NCBI GenBank assembly: GCA_030812955.1 | Contig: JAUSTR010000002.1 | Coordinates: forward strand, 1-64,000 | Direction: 5' to 3' | Source: Bacillus alveayuensis | GTDB taxonomy: Bacteria; Bacillota; Bacilli; Bacillales; Aeribacillaceae | DNA length: 64,000 nucleotides | In this document: positions 44,865 to 53,217 of the stretch, in pieces | How positions within the stretch are numbered: the first letter of the stretch is position 1 | Layout of the letters: each line of letters begins with the position of its first letter | Notes under the pieces: generated by a model | The model's input: only the letters and a program-made list of their open reading frames with translations | What the model was told of the DNA's origin: nothing | The model's database searches: none | Position numbers and translations under genes: made by a program

Positions 44865-45353
44865 GTGAAAATGGTATTGCGTATTATTCAAACTTTGGAA
44901 AATTTATATGAGCTCCATGAACATTTGTATGACTTAGCTGTAAAAAAAACAGAAGTTTTAAAAAACAATGAGGACGTCTCCAAGCTTAAAGAGCTGCTCA
45001 AGAAAGAACAGTTATGCATCAAAATGATTCAACAAAAAGAAGAGGAACGGATGAAGCAGGTTGCAGCATGGCTAGGAAATCAAGAGGATCAAAGCTTAAC
45101 CGCTTGCATTGAAAAAGCATCTGGAGCAGACAAAAAGAAGCTTGAGCATTTGAAAGACAGCTTTCTGGAAATCATGACGAAATTAAAGGCTGCTAATGAA
45201 TTAAACGAGCAATTAACTCATTATGCCCTGCAATTTATCAATATGACACTCGATATGGTCATGCCGCAGGAACCGGCGTTAAGCTATCAACATCCAAAGC
45301 AGCCTCAAGAACAGCTAGCGCCTCGACGTTCTATGTTTGATTCGAAAGCGTAA
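44865..45353 (+). CDS. flgN: Flagellar chaperone FlgN
   Basis: GTG at 44865 is chosen (a GGGGGG site five bases upstream; alternative ATG at 44871). The 162-residue, mostly helical protein has the FlgN pattern: LRIIQTLENLYELHEHLYDLAVKKTE, central coiled coil, then LKAANELNEQLTHYALQFINMTLDMV. FlgN chaperones the hook-filament junction proteins FlgK and FlgL, encoded immediately downstream. The C-terminus (QEPALSYQHPKQPQEQ) is low in complexity. Confidence 0.9.
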   Translation: MKMVLRIIQTLENLYELHEHLYDLAVKKTEVLKNNEDVSKLKELLKKEQLCIKMIQQKEEERMKQVAAWLGNQEDQSLTACIEKASGADKKKLEHLKDSFLEIMTKLKAANELNEQLTHYALQFINMTLDMVMPQEPALSYQHPKQPQEQLAPRRSMFDSKA

Positions 45354-45367
45354 CGGAGGTATTTTTT

Positions 45368-46924
45368 ATGAGCTCAACATTTTTTGGCATTGAAATCGCG
45401 AAAAGAGCGTTAAGCACACAGCAGAGCGCCTTATATACAACAGGCCATAATATTGCGAATGCTAATACACCTGGTTACACGAGACAGCGCGTCAATTTTG
45501 ATCAGAGCAATCCGTATCCTTCCGCTTCGAGAATTCGTCCAGAAATTCCGGGGCAATTTGGTACAGGAGTATCTGCTGGAAGCGTTCAACGTATTCGCGA
45601 AGGCTTTTTAGATGTACAATTCCGCCATGAAACGAGCAAGCTAGGTTATTGGAGCTCTCGTGCCGATGCATTGGAAAAAATGGAAGAGATTATGAATGAG
45701 CCATCTGAGTCTGGTTTAGCGATTACGTTAGACCGCTTTTGGCAGTCTTTACAAGATTTAGCTCTAAACCCGACAAATGCAGGGGCACGTGCAGTTGTTC
45801 GTGAACGCGGGATTGCTGTTGCCGAAACATTTAACTATTTATCCAACTCTTTAACAGAGATTCAAAATGATTTAAAAAATGAATTAGAGGTAAATATCAA
45901 AGAAATCAATTCTTTGCTTAATCAAATCAACGATATTAACAAGCAAATCGGCGAGATTGAACCACATGGCTATTTGCCAAATGATTTGTATGATGAGCGA
46001 GATCGTCTATTGGATGAATTATCATCCTTTGTCAATATTAAGGTGACGCCTGTTGGAAGCGGCGGAAATGCATTGGAAATTGCGGAAGGAAAAGCAACCG
46101 TTGAACTTTTGGATGATAAGGGCCGTTCACTTGGCACTGTTGTCGATGGCAAAAAGTTAAAAGTAAATGAATTGTCCGTCAATTATAGTGCAATAAACGG
46201 CCTCGTTCAAGAAATTTCCATCGGAACAAAAGATATAAAGGTTTCAAATTTTAATTCTTCCGGCTCCTTTTTAGGAATGATTCATTCTTTTGGATATACG
46301 TATACGACGGCTAGCGGCACCGTTGTTGAAAAAGGGATTTACCCAGAAATGCTGCAAAGGCTCGATGCCCTTGCTTACGATTTTGCTAAGGAATTTAATA
46401 ATATTCATCGAAATGGGTGGAGCATTGAAGATATTGAAAATAATAACCGGACACCTGAGGATTTCTTCGATTTTTCTGGGTTGATGCCACCATCAGATGC
46501 GAATAAAAAAGGTGCGGCAGCACTGATCAAAGTATCTGAAGCCATTAAGGACAACTATGATCATATAGCAGCAGCCCAATCGCAAAATATGGGAGACGGC
46601 TCTAACGCTGTAGCCCTTGCCGAGGTGAAAAATAAAACATTTGTCATCAACGGCAACTTTACGACTGTACAAAACTATTATGAAAGTTTAATCGGCGGTA
46701 TGGCCGTTGATGCCCAAGAAGCTAATCGCTTATCCAGCAACTCGCAAACCCTGGCCGATGCTGTTGAAGAGCGCCGCAAATCGGTAAGCTCGGTATCTCT
46801 CGATGAAGAAATGACGAATATGATTCAATTTCAGCATGCATACAATGCAGCAGCACGGATGATCACACTCCAAGATGAAATATTAGACCGTATTATTAAC
46901 AACATGGGACTTGTTGGAAGGTAG
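45368..46924 (+). CDS. flgK: Hook-filament junction protein FlgK (HAP1)
   Basis: FlgK forms the first ring between hook and filament. The 518-residue protein has the N-terminal helix motif STFFGIEIAKRALSTQQ, then TTGHNIANANTPGYTRQRV, a central variable region and the C-terminal motif SVSLDEEMTNMIQFQHAY followed by AAARMITLQDEILDRIIN. The start follows a GGAGG site. The length is normal for Bacilli. Confidence 0.96.
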   Translation: MSSTFFGIEIAKRALSTQQSALYTTGHNIANANTPGYTRQRVNFDQSNPYPSASRIRPEIPGQFGTGVSAGSVQRIREGFLDVQFRHETSKLGYWSSRADALEKMEEIMNEPSESGLAITLDRFWQSLQDLALNPTNAGARAVVRERGIAVAETFNYLSNSLTEIQNDLKNELEVNIKEINSLLNQINDINKQIGEIEPHGYLPNDLYDERDRLLDELSSFVNIKVTPVGSGGNALEIAEGKATVELLDDKGRSLGTVVDGKKLKVNELSVNYSAINGLVQEISIGTKDIKVSNFNSSGSFLGMIHSFGYTYTTASGTVVEKGIYPEMLQRLDALAYDFAKEFNNIHRNGWSIEDIENNNRTPEDFFDFSGLMPPSDANKKGAAALIKVSEAIKDNYDHIAAAQSQNMGDGSNAVALAEVKNKTFVINGNFTTVQNYYESLIGGMAVDAQEANRLSSNSQTLADAVEERRKSVSSVSLDEEMTNMIQFQHAYNAAARMITLQDEILDRIINNMGLVGR

Positions 46925-46935
46925 ATGAATTTTAA

Positions 46936-47034
46936 ATGGCAAATGAGCTGACGGTAAACCTTAAGGATTTTGAACATGGCCTTTCGGAAAATCATGCACT
47001 TACGGGAGAATTGGATACCGGACTTATCGTGTAA
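46936..47034 (+). CDS. Possible 32-residue peptide between flgK and flgL
   Basis: A 33-codon frame (ATG at 46936) begins 12 bases after the flgK stop behind the segment GGAAGGTAGATGA. It reads MANELTVNLKDFEHGLSENH and ends GELDTGLIV. It is acidic and has no recognisable family. It fills most of the gap before flgL. It could be chance. Confidence 0.25.
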   Translation: MANELTVNLKDFEHGLSENHALTGELDTGLIV

Positions 47035-47063
47035 GGATGCAAAAAAAAGGTAGGTGAATGAAC

Positions 47064-47939
47064 ATGCGTGTCACACAGACGATGCTTGCGCAAAACTCTC
47101 TTCGCTACATTAGCAAAAGCTATGAACGGCTTGGGAAAATACAAGACCAGTTATCAACAGGGAAAAAAATTACCCGTCCATCTGATGACCCAGTTGTTGC
47201 GATGAAGGGGATGTATTATCGTACAAATGTGACGGAGGTTGAACAATACAAGCGGAACATTTCCGAAATTTATCAATGGATTGAAACGTCAGAATCAGGA
47301 ATCGAACATACAAACAAGGCTTTACAGCGCGTGCGAGAGTTGTTAGTGCAAGCGTTAAACGGGACGAATAGTGAAAGTGAGCGAGGAGCAATCGCAGCCG
47401 AAATAAAGCAAATTAAACAAGATATCGTGAATGTTGCGAATACTCAAGTTGCAGGCCGATACATTTTTAACGGGACGGATACGGACAAGCCTCCTGTTGC
47501 GGATGGTAATCCTCCTGTTGCCACGCTCAATCCGAACCCTTTTATGGTAGAAGTGTCGAAAAATGTGAAATTGCAAGCAAACGTCAACCCAGAAAACGTA
47601 TTTAGCCAAGATCTTTTCAATACTTTGCAGGACATTCAAGATGCACTTGAAGCCAATGATTCTTCTAATTTGAATAATTTGCTATCGCAATTGGATGGCC
47701 ACCTTGACACGCTGAATGCTGAATGGTCAGAGCTTGGGGCGCGCTATAATCGTGTCGAATTTGTTGAACAGCGTCTACAAAATCAAGAGGTCGTGGCCAA
47801 CCGCATATTATCTGAAAATGAAGATGCAGATTTAGAAAAAGTCATTATCGATTTAAAAACACAAGAAAGTGTCCATCGCGCTGCCCTCTCGGCTGGTGCA
47901 AGAATAATCCAGCCAACGTTAGTTGACTTTTTAAGATAA
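47064..47939 (+). CDS. flgL: Hook-filament junction protein FlgL (HAP3)
   Basis: ATG at 47064 is preferred: AGGTAGGTG lies seven bases upstream and the start MRVTQTMLAQNSLRYI matches other FlgL proteins. An ATG at 47058 overlaps the site. Conserved segments include LSTGKKITRPSDDPVVAM, RYIFNGTDTDKPP and the C-terminal VIIDLKTQESVHRAALSAGAR helix. FlgL is the second junction ring and the platform for flagellin. Confidence 0.95.
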   Translation: MRVTQTMLAQNSLRYISKSYERLGKIQDQLSTGKKITRPSDDPVVAMKGMYYRTNVTEVEQYKRNISEIYQWIETSESGIEHTNKALQRVRELLVQALNGTNSESERGAIAAEIKQIKQDIVNVANTQVAGRYIFNGTDTDKPPVADGNPPVATLNPNPFMVEVSKNVKLQANVNPENVFSQDLFNTLQDIQDALEANDSSNLNNLLSQLDGHLDTLNAEWSELGARYNRVEFVEQRLQNQEVVANRILSENEDADLEKVIIDLKTQESVHRAALSAGARIIQPTLVDFLR

Positions 47940-47946
47940 TGTTTGA

Positions 47947-48075
47947 ATCAGACTGCCCACAAACGCTTGCATTCTTTGTTACTTCGCCCTCTTTGAATGC
48001 TCATGACCGTACTTGGTAACTCTGCTTCTCATCGGGCTCGTGCCTCGAATGACAAGCATTTTCATTCAGTCTGAT
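47947..48075 (+). other. Structured element between flgL and yviE
   Basis: ATCAGACTG (47947-47955) and CAGTCTGAT (48067-48075) are perfect inverted arms. Inside them further pairing is possible: gcttgcattc with gaatgacaagc, GTTAC with GTAAC, and CGCCC with GGGC. The stretch has no open frame. It may be a dispersed repeat or an RNA structure; no second copy was seen in this window. Confidence 0.45.
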
Positions 48076-48087
48076 AGATGTAAAATT

Positions 48088-48115
48088 AGGATCCAATTAT
48101 ATGGATCCTTTCTTT
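48088..48115 (+). terminator. Terminator before yviE
   Basis: AGGATCC and GGATCCT pair around an eight-base loop, followed by TTCTTT. It may divide the flgM-flgL transcript from yviE-fliW-csrA. Confidence 0.6.
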
Positions 48116-48145
48116 AAATATACATCATTTCTGGAGTGAAGGTTG

Positions 48146-48736
48146 ATGAATCTCCCACAAATACGCTTACAAACTCAACAAGCAAAAATAAACATGACGA
48201 CAACACCTCCTCAACAATCTATTGAACAGCCACAGGCGGAACTTGATCTTCAAAATGCAAAGCTTGAAATGAAAATTGAAAGAACGCCTGCAAAGCTGAC
48301 CATCGACCAAACGAAAGCTTGGGAGGATATGGACTTAAAACATATTTTTCGAAGAATTGAAGAAGCTGCCCAACTCGGGTATGAAGATTGGCTGGAAGGA
48401 ATTGCGAGAAGAGCAAGACAAGGTGATGAATTAATGCGCATTGAAGAGGGAGGAAACCCGATTGCTGATCAAGCAAAGGTGAACAGTGAAACCCCTCCTA
48501 AAGAGTTTAACATCGGCTGGGTGCCTTCACACTTTAGCGTCAAAATTCATTACGAGCCAGGGGATGTAAACATTAAATGGCGGCACGAACGGGCAATCAT
48601 TAACGCTAAAATCAATGACCCGAAAATGGACTATAAACCTGGAAAAGTAGAAATCCAAATGGTCCAATATCCTGATATAAAGATTGATTTTGAAAACTTA
48701 ACATTCAAAGGCCTCAACTTTGAAATGAACATTTAA
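48146..48736 (+). CDS. yviE: DUF6470 flagellar-locus protein YviE
   Basis: The 196-residue protein has the YviE/DUF6470 pattern: an N-terminal NLPQIRLQTQQAKINMTT, a beta-strand region with ELDLQNAKLEMKIERTPAKL, a helix with RRIEEAAQLGYEDWLEGIARRARQGD, and C-terminal beta repeats such as GDVNIKWRHERA and GKVEIQMVQYPDIKID. It always sits just before fliW in Bacilli. Function is unknown. It is very rich in Gln at the start. ATG at 48146 is used; a TTG precedes it at 48143. Confidence 0.88.
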   Translation: MNLPQIRLQTQQAKINMTTTPPQQSIEQPQAELDLQNAKLEMKIERTPAKLTIDQTKAWEDMDLKHIFRRIEEAAQLGYEDWLEGIARRARQGDELMRIEEGGNPIADQAKVNSETPPKEFNIGWVPSHFSVKIHYEPGDVNIKWRHERAIINAKINDPKMDYKPGKVEIQMVQYPDIKIDFENLTFKGLNFEMNI

Positions 48737-48749
48737 AGGTTGTGAGAAT

Positions 48750-49190
48750 ATGAAGTTAAGAACAAAGTATCACGGTGAAATCAAGATTGAAAAGGAAGAG
48801 ATCTTAAAATTCCCATACGGAATCCCAGGTTTTTCGGATGAAAAACAGTTTGTGATTTTATCATTTAATCAAGATGCTCCTTTTTTTATTTTACAATCTG
48901 TACAAACGGAACAGCTTGCCTTTGTCATAACGATTCCGTTTCTTTTCTTTCCAAACTATGAATTTGATTTAGATGACAATACGATTCAACAGTTGAAAAT
49001 TGAAAAAAAACAAGATGTTCAAGTTTACTCGATTTTAACCGTTCAGAATCCGTTTGAAAAAACAACCGCAAACTTGCAAGCACCTGTCGTCATTAATCGA
49101 AAAGAAATGCTCGGAAAACAAGTCATTTTAACGAACACCACGTATCAAACGAAGCATTTGTTAACAAAGAAAGTAAAAGAGGAGGTGTGA
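48750..49190 (+). CDS. fliW: Flagellar assembly factor FliW
   Basis: FliW binds flagellin or CsrA and so couples flagellin secretion to hag translation. The 146 residues show the family motifs GEIKIEKEEILKFPYGIPGF, ILQSVQTEQLAFVI and ANLQAPVVINRKEMLGKQVIL. It is followed three bases later by csrA, the arrangement known from B. subtilis. Confidence 0.95.
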   Translation: MKLRTKYHGEIKIEKEEILKFPYGIPGFSDEKQFVILSFNQDAPFFILQSVQTEQLAFVITIPFLFFPNYEFDLDDNTIQQLKIEKKQDVQVYSILTVQNPFEKTTANLQAPVVINRKEMLGKQVILTNTTYQTKHLLTKKVKEEV

Positions 49191-49193
49191 GGC

Positions 49194-49427
49194 GTGCTCA
49201 TTTTATCGCGGAAAGTACAAGAATCTATCATGATCGGTGATGACATTGAAATTACGATTACAGCCATTGAAGGAGAGCAAGTCAAAGTTGGGATCAAAGC
49301 ACCACGTAACGTCGACATCCACCGAAAGGAAATCTATCAGGCCATTCAACAAGAAAACAACGCAGCCTCACAAGCTCCTCTTGATGTGTTAAAAGGATTA
49401 TCGAAAAAATTAGGAAAGCATTTGTAA
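49194..49427 (+). CDS. csrA: Carbon storage regulator / translational repressor CsrA
   Basis: CsrA is a small RNA-binding dimer that blocks the hag ribosome site. The 77-residue protein starts with GTG after GAGGAGGTG and reads [18 protein letters not shown], then [19 protein letters not shown], including the conserved Arg of the RNA-binding strand. A likely target hairpin lies 180 bases downstream in the hag leader. Confidence 0.97.
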   Translation: MLILSRKVQESIMIGDDIEITITAIEGEQVKVGIKAPRNVDIHRKEIYQAIQQENNAASQAPLDVLKGLSKKLGKHL

Positions 49428-49527
49428 TCAACTTGAATTATTACATATACCCAAATTTCTATTCACTATTTTTATATTGGACCAGTAAATCGGTCCTATT
49501 TTTTATGAAATTTTTTCTATCATCTAT

Positions 49528-49554
49528 TAAACACTTTAATGGATGTTCCGATAT
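49528..49554 (+). promoter_or_regulatory. SigD promoter of hag
   Basis: TAAA (49528-49531), 15 bases, TCCGATAT (49547-49554) matches the SigD consensus at all but one position. The resulting transcript would have a leader of about 85-90 bases before the hag ATG, long enough to hold the CsrA sites. Confidence 0.88.
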
Positions 49555-49605
49555 AAAAAGTGGTACGCAGGAAAAGAGGGCGGCCGACTCTTTCTCTTGC
49601 TAAAA

Positions 49606-49640
49606 CCACAAGGATGTGGACACAAAAAATTCAAGGAGGA
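49606..49640 (+). promoter_or_regulatory. CsrA-binding sites in the hag leader
   Basis: CCACA-AGGA-TGTGG (49606-49619) is a 5-bp hairpin with AGGA in the loop, and it contains the in vitro CsrA consensus core ACAAGGATGT. A second GGA lies in the ribosome site AAGGAGG at about 49632-49638. The two GGA motifs are about 22 bases apart, which suits one CsrA dimer bridging both, as described for B. subtilis hag. Confidence 0.85.
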
Positions 49641-49647
49641 AAAAACG

Positions 49648-50466
49648 ATGAGAATTAACCACAACATTGCAGCGTTGAATACGTACCGTCAATTGACAGC
49701 TGGTACTAACGCTGCTTCAAAATCAATGGAAAAATTATCTTCAGGTCTTCGTATTAACCGTGCTGGTGACGATGCAGCAGGTCTTGCCATCTCTGAAAAA
49801 ATGCGTGGACAAATCCGCGGCTTAGAGCAAGCGTCTCGTAACGCACAGGATGGAATCTCACTCATCCAGACAGCAGAAGGAGCTTTAAACGAGACACATG
49901 CAATCCTTCAACGTATGCGTGAATTAGCAGTTCAAGCTTCAAACGATACTTATACAACAAGTGATCGTCAAAAGATTCGTGATGAAGTTTCTCAACTTTA
50001 TAAAGAGGTAAATCGTATTGCTAGCCAAACAGAGTTTAACACGAAAAAATTAATCAACTCAGGTGTAACACTTAAATTTCATGTTGGTGCAAATAGCAAT
50101 CAAACAATTCAATTATCTATTAATAAAATGGATGCTTCTACACTGCTTGGAGTGGGTGCTTCCAGTATTGCGCTTACTTCTCAAACAGGGGCTGAAACCT
50201 TTATTCAAGCAGTTAACAGCGCTATTAATAAAGTATCTAAGGAACGTGCAAATCTTGGTGCATATCAAAACCGCTTAGAATATACAATTAACAACTTAGG
50301 TACATCTTCAGAAAACTTAACAGCTGCTGAATCTCGTATCCGTGATGTCGATATGGCGAAAGAAATGATGGCGTTCACTAAGAACAATATCTTGGCTCAA
50401 GCAGCACAAGCAATGTTGGCGCAAGCTAACCAACAACCACAAGGAGTGCTTCAATTATTACGATAA
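49648..50466 (+). CDS. hag: Flagellin
   Basis: ATG at 49648 follows AAGGAGG; the frame extends back to 49543 but that is leader. The 272-residue protein has the conserved D0/D1 N-terminus (RINHNIAALNTYRQL, LSSGLRINRAGDDAAGLAIS, QTAEGALNETHAILQRMREL) and C-terminus (RIRDVDMAKEMMAFTKNNIL, then QANQQPQGVLQLLR). The middle is short and rich in Ser/Thr (STLLGVGASSIALTSQTGAE), a suitable surface for O-glycosylation. The two Maf genes and the pse genes downstream fit this. Confidence 0.97.
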   Translation: MRINHNIAALNTYRQLTAGTNAASKSMEKLSSGLRINRAGDDAAGLAISEKMRGQIRGLEQASRNAQDGISLIQTAEGALNETHAILQRMRELAVQASNDTYTTSDRQKIRDEVSQLYKEVNRIASQTEFNTKKLINSGVTLKFHVGANSNQTIQLSINKMDASTLLGVGASSIALTSQTGAETFIQAVNSAINKVSKERANLGAYQNRLEYTINNLGTSSENLTAAESRIRDVDMAKEMMAFTKNNILAQAAQAMLAQANQQPQGVLQLLR

Positions 50467-50480
50467 AATGGAGAATGAAA

Positions 50481-50509
50481 AACCGGCCGTTTTGTTTCGG
50501 TCGGTTTTT
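50481..50509 (+). terminator. Terminator of hag
   Basis: AACCGGCCG and CGGTCGGTT form a 9-bp GC-rich stem with one wobble and an eight-base loop, followed by TTT. Confidence 0.85.
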
Positions 50510-50637
50510 GATTAAATTTATTTTGATTTAATTGACATACGTAAAGTTAGGAACAATTCAACGTTTGAGCATTATTTCTTTTGTTGGAAAAGAAAAGTAT
50601 TAAACCATTAGACGGGAATAATGTCGGAGGTGAAAAT

Positions 50638-50898
50638 TTGCATACTATTATTGATGAATTAAATGAAATAACCAAGAAGCTATATCGAGTTGAAACTCGA
50701 GAAGCTATGAAAAAATGGAAAAATAATTTTGAAAGAATTTCTACTTATATTGAAAAAATTGAAAAATATGAAGGGAATATCATTCAGAATGATATTTTAG
50801 AAGCTCTTCAAATCATTACATTGGCTATGCAAAATAAAGACTATATTTTAATGGCGGATTTAATTCGTTATGAGTTAATCCCATTGTTAAACAAATAA
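50638..50898 (+). CDS. Small helical partner protein of Maf 1
   Basis: TTG at 50638 follows a GGAGGTGA site; the frame opens at 50581 without one. The 86-residue product is predicted to be all helical (IIDELNEITKKLYRV to FERISTYIEKIEKYE) and ends with ALQIITLAMQNKDYILMADLIRYELIPLLNK. The pattern NKDY-xx-(L/M)ADL-xx-YEL recurs at the end of the protein encoded at 52855-53217, which also precedes a Maf gene. I do not recognise a named family. A chaperone or adaptor for the Maf enzyme or flagellin is inferred from position. Confidence 0.7.
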   Translation: MHTIIDELNEITKKLYRVETREAMKKWKNNFERISTYIEKIEKYEGNIIQNDILEALQIITLAMQNKDYILMADLIRYELIPLLNK

Positions 50899-50919
50899 CA
50901 GAAAGGAGGAATGACTGAG

Positions 50920-52839
50920 ATGTATTTACATTCTAATTTAAAATATTTAAGTGAATACAATTCCAATCTGGAATATAATCTCAATAATGTTGATGCAAAT
51001 GAGATCGAGACTTTAAAGATAGACAAAAATTTTGTATTCAAGCTTCGAGATGAAGAAGGGAAAGAATTTTACTCGGGGAGCATTTATGATCCAGTATTTG
51101 AATCTGAAGTTTTTTTGGATGGAGTTAATTTTGATAATACAGGCTATGTTTTATTCGGGATTAATTCGAACGTGACTTTAACACAAATTTTAGAAAAAAA
51201 AACGGATAATGCTTGGGTGTTTGTTGTTGAAAAGGATTTAAGAATTATTAAAAAATTTTTAGAAGAAACAGATTTACGACCTTATTTAGAAAATAAACCA
51301 GAAAGACTTATTTTTATCTATGGCGAAGAGGAACAAGCGAAAGCTCTTGTATCAGTCTATTTACAATCTCTTTTAGGTTTTTATTTTTTGCAAACTGAAG
51401 TTCTTAGGACATTTCCTACTTATCGCTTACATTCTGAATACTATCATAATTTGCTTGAACATTTCAGTAACATATTAAAAAATCATGTATTTAACATTGG
51501 AAATGACCTCGATGACACTTTACTTGGAATTAAAAATGAATTAAAAAATTTAAAACATGTATTAACTAAACCGGCATTAAAAGAATTGAAAGATAAGTAT
51601 AAAGGAAAACCGATTATTTGTGTATCAACAGGTCCGTCTCTTGATAAGCAGTTGCCATTACTGAAACAAGTAAAAGGAAGGGCAATTATTATATGTGCCG
51701 AATCAGCAATGCGTGTATTGTTAAAAAATGGTATTACTCCTGATATTGTATGTATTTTAGAACGTATTGAGAATTCATTTAAGTTAAGCGTAGAAGGTGT
51801 GAAAATTCCAGAAGAGACAGTATTAGTTGGTTTAACAGTAATTGATCCGAGAATCTTTGATTATTGGCCAAAGTATATGGTTCCTGTCTTTAAACAGAAC
51901 ATTACTAATAGTCGTTTTATTAATGAAGCTTTTAATGATTTGGGAGAGCTATATTGTGGTAATTCTGTTGCCCATATGTGTTATATGCTCGCTAACTATA
52001 TAGGTGGGGACCCAATTATAGTTATTGGTCAAGATTTGGCTTATAGTGATGACGGAACTACACATAGTAAAGATTCATTTTATAACTTTGAAAATAATCA
52101 AGACATTGATATAAATATTAGAACGAAGATTCAAGACAGTTTATCAAATAAAGGTATGCATAATAAAATAGTTTATTTAGATGGCTATTATGGAGGAAAA
52201 GTTCGTTCTCGTTTATTATGGCAACAATTTCTTATTTGGTATGAACATCATGTTGCAAGTTCTAATTCTTTAACGATCAATGCCACTGAAGGTGGAGTAC
52301 ATATTAAAGGTACAGAAAGAATGCCATTTAAAAAAGCAATAGAGAAGTATTGTGTTGAGACGATTACACCTGTGAGTCATTTATTGGAACATATCAATAT
52401 ATCAAAGAATGATGCGCGAAAAAGTTTGCAAAATTTACATAAGAAATATGAACAATTAAAAGAAACTCTTCAGAACATTAGGGATTATGCGGAAGAAAAT
52501 AAAGAATTTATATTCCAGTTATTACAGGAGTTAAAGACCGATACAAAAGAAATATTTTTATTAGAAATGAAGTTACGAAGAATTTTGGAGCATAATGAAA
52601 ATGTAGTAATAATCATTTTAGAAAACGATTTTATTAGTTTTTATTTACGCCCACTGATTGCTTATATGCATGTAAAAATTAATCCGATTTCCCGTATTAA
52701 TTCCATTGAACGTGCAATAGAAATATTATCTATTCAGGAATGGTTTATGGAAGGGGTTGTGCATGGAATAAATAAATTGACATCGTTGTATGAGCGGGAA
52801 TTAGAAGCCATTTTGTATGAAATAAATTTTAACTATTAG
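50920..52839 (+). CDS. Maf family (DUF115) flagellin glycosyltransferase 1
   Basis: Motility-associated factors transfer nonulosonic acids such as pseudaminic acid to flagellin in the cytoplasm. This 639-residue protein has the central MAF/DUF115 domain starting GKPIICVSTGPSLDKQLPLL (about residue 227), then ITPDIVCILERIENSF, YCGNSVAHMCYMLA, the IIVIGQDLAYSDDGTTHSKD motif and NATEGGVHIKGTERMPF. A coiled-coil C-terminal domain follows. ATG at 50920 is preferred; ATG at 50911 abuts the AAGGAGG site. It lies downstream of hag and upstream of the pse genes. Confidence 0.88.
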   Translation: MYLHSNLKYLSEYNSNLEYNLNNVDANEIETLKIDKNFVFKLRDEEGKEFYSGSIYDPVFESEVFLDGVNFDNTGYVLFGINSNVTLTQILEKKTDNAWVFVVEKDLRIIKKFLEETDLRPYLENKPERLIFIYGEEEQAKALVSVYLQSLLGFYFLQTEVLRTFPTYRLHSEYYHNLLEHFSNILKNHVFNIGNDLDDTLLGIKNELKNLKHVLTKPALKELKDKYKGKPIICVSTGPSLDKQLPLLKQVKGRAIIICAESAMRVLLKNGITPDIVCILERIENSFKLSVEGVKIPEETVLVGLTVIDPRIFDYWPKYMVPVFKQNITNSRFINEAFNDLGELYCGNSVAHMCYMLANYIGGDPIIVIGQDLAYSDDGTTHSKDSFYNFENNQDIDINIRTKIQDSLSNKGMHNKIVYLDGYYGGKVRSRLLWQQFLIWYEHHVASSNSLTINATEGGVHIKGTERMPFKKAIEKYCVETITPVSHLLEHINISKNDARKSLQNLHKKYEQLKETLQNIRDYAEENKEFIFQLLQELKTDTKEIFLLEMKLRRILEHNENVVIIILENDFISFYLRPLIAYMHVKINPISRINSIERAIEILSIQEWFMEGVVHGINKLTSLYERELEAILYEINFNY

Positions 52840-52854
52840 AATGGAGTCTTAGAA

Positions 52855-53217
52855 ATGAACCATCAAGAGTTGATTTATGAAACAAAGAAAAGTTGTGAAG
52901 AGTATTTACCAAAGCTCATTCAAGCTTGTGATATCATTTCTGAAAAAATACAAATGAATGATGTGGAATGGTTCAATATTTATGAACTATTTTTAGAAGG
53001 ATTGTCATGGTTTGTTAGTGCAGTTCAAGGTATTAAAGATGTTTCAAGGAATGAATTGAAAGAAATTGATATGAAGGAATTTAATATATTATTAAAAAAA
53101 GTTGAAGAAACATTATCTAATAAAGATTATGTAACATTAGCAGATTTGTTAGAATATGAGCTGAAGGAAAAATTGAATGAATATCTAGAAATTATCAAGA
53201 GGGATATAGATGTATGA
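52855..53217 (+). CDS. Small helical partner protein of Maf 2
   Basis: This 120-residue helical protein (HQELIYETKKSCEEYLPKL, then NIYELFLEGLSWFVSAVQGI) ends with LSNKDYVTLADLLEYELKEKLNEYL. The end matches the partner protein of Maf 1 in the pattern NKDY-xx-LADL-xx-YEL. Its stop overlaps the start of the second Maf gene (ATGA), so the two are probably translated together. No named family is recognised. Confidence 0.7.
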   Translation: MNHQELIYETKKSCEEYLPKLIQACDIISEKIQMNDVEWFNIYELFLEGLSWFVSAVQGIKDVSRNELKEIDMKEFNILLKKVEETLSNKDYVTLADLLEYELKEKLNEYLEIIKRDIDV

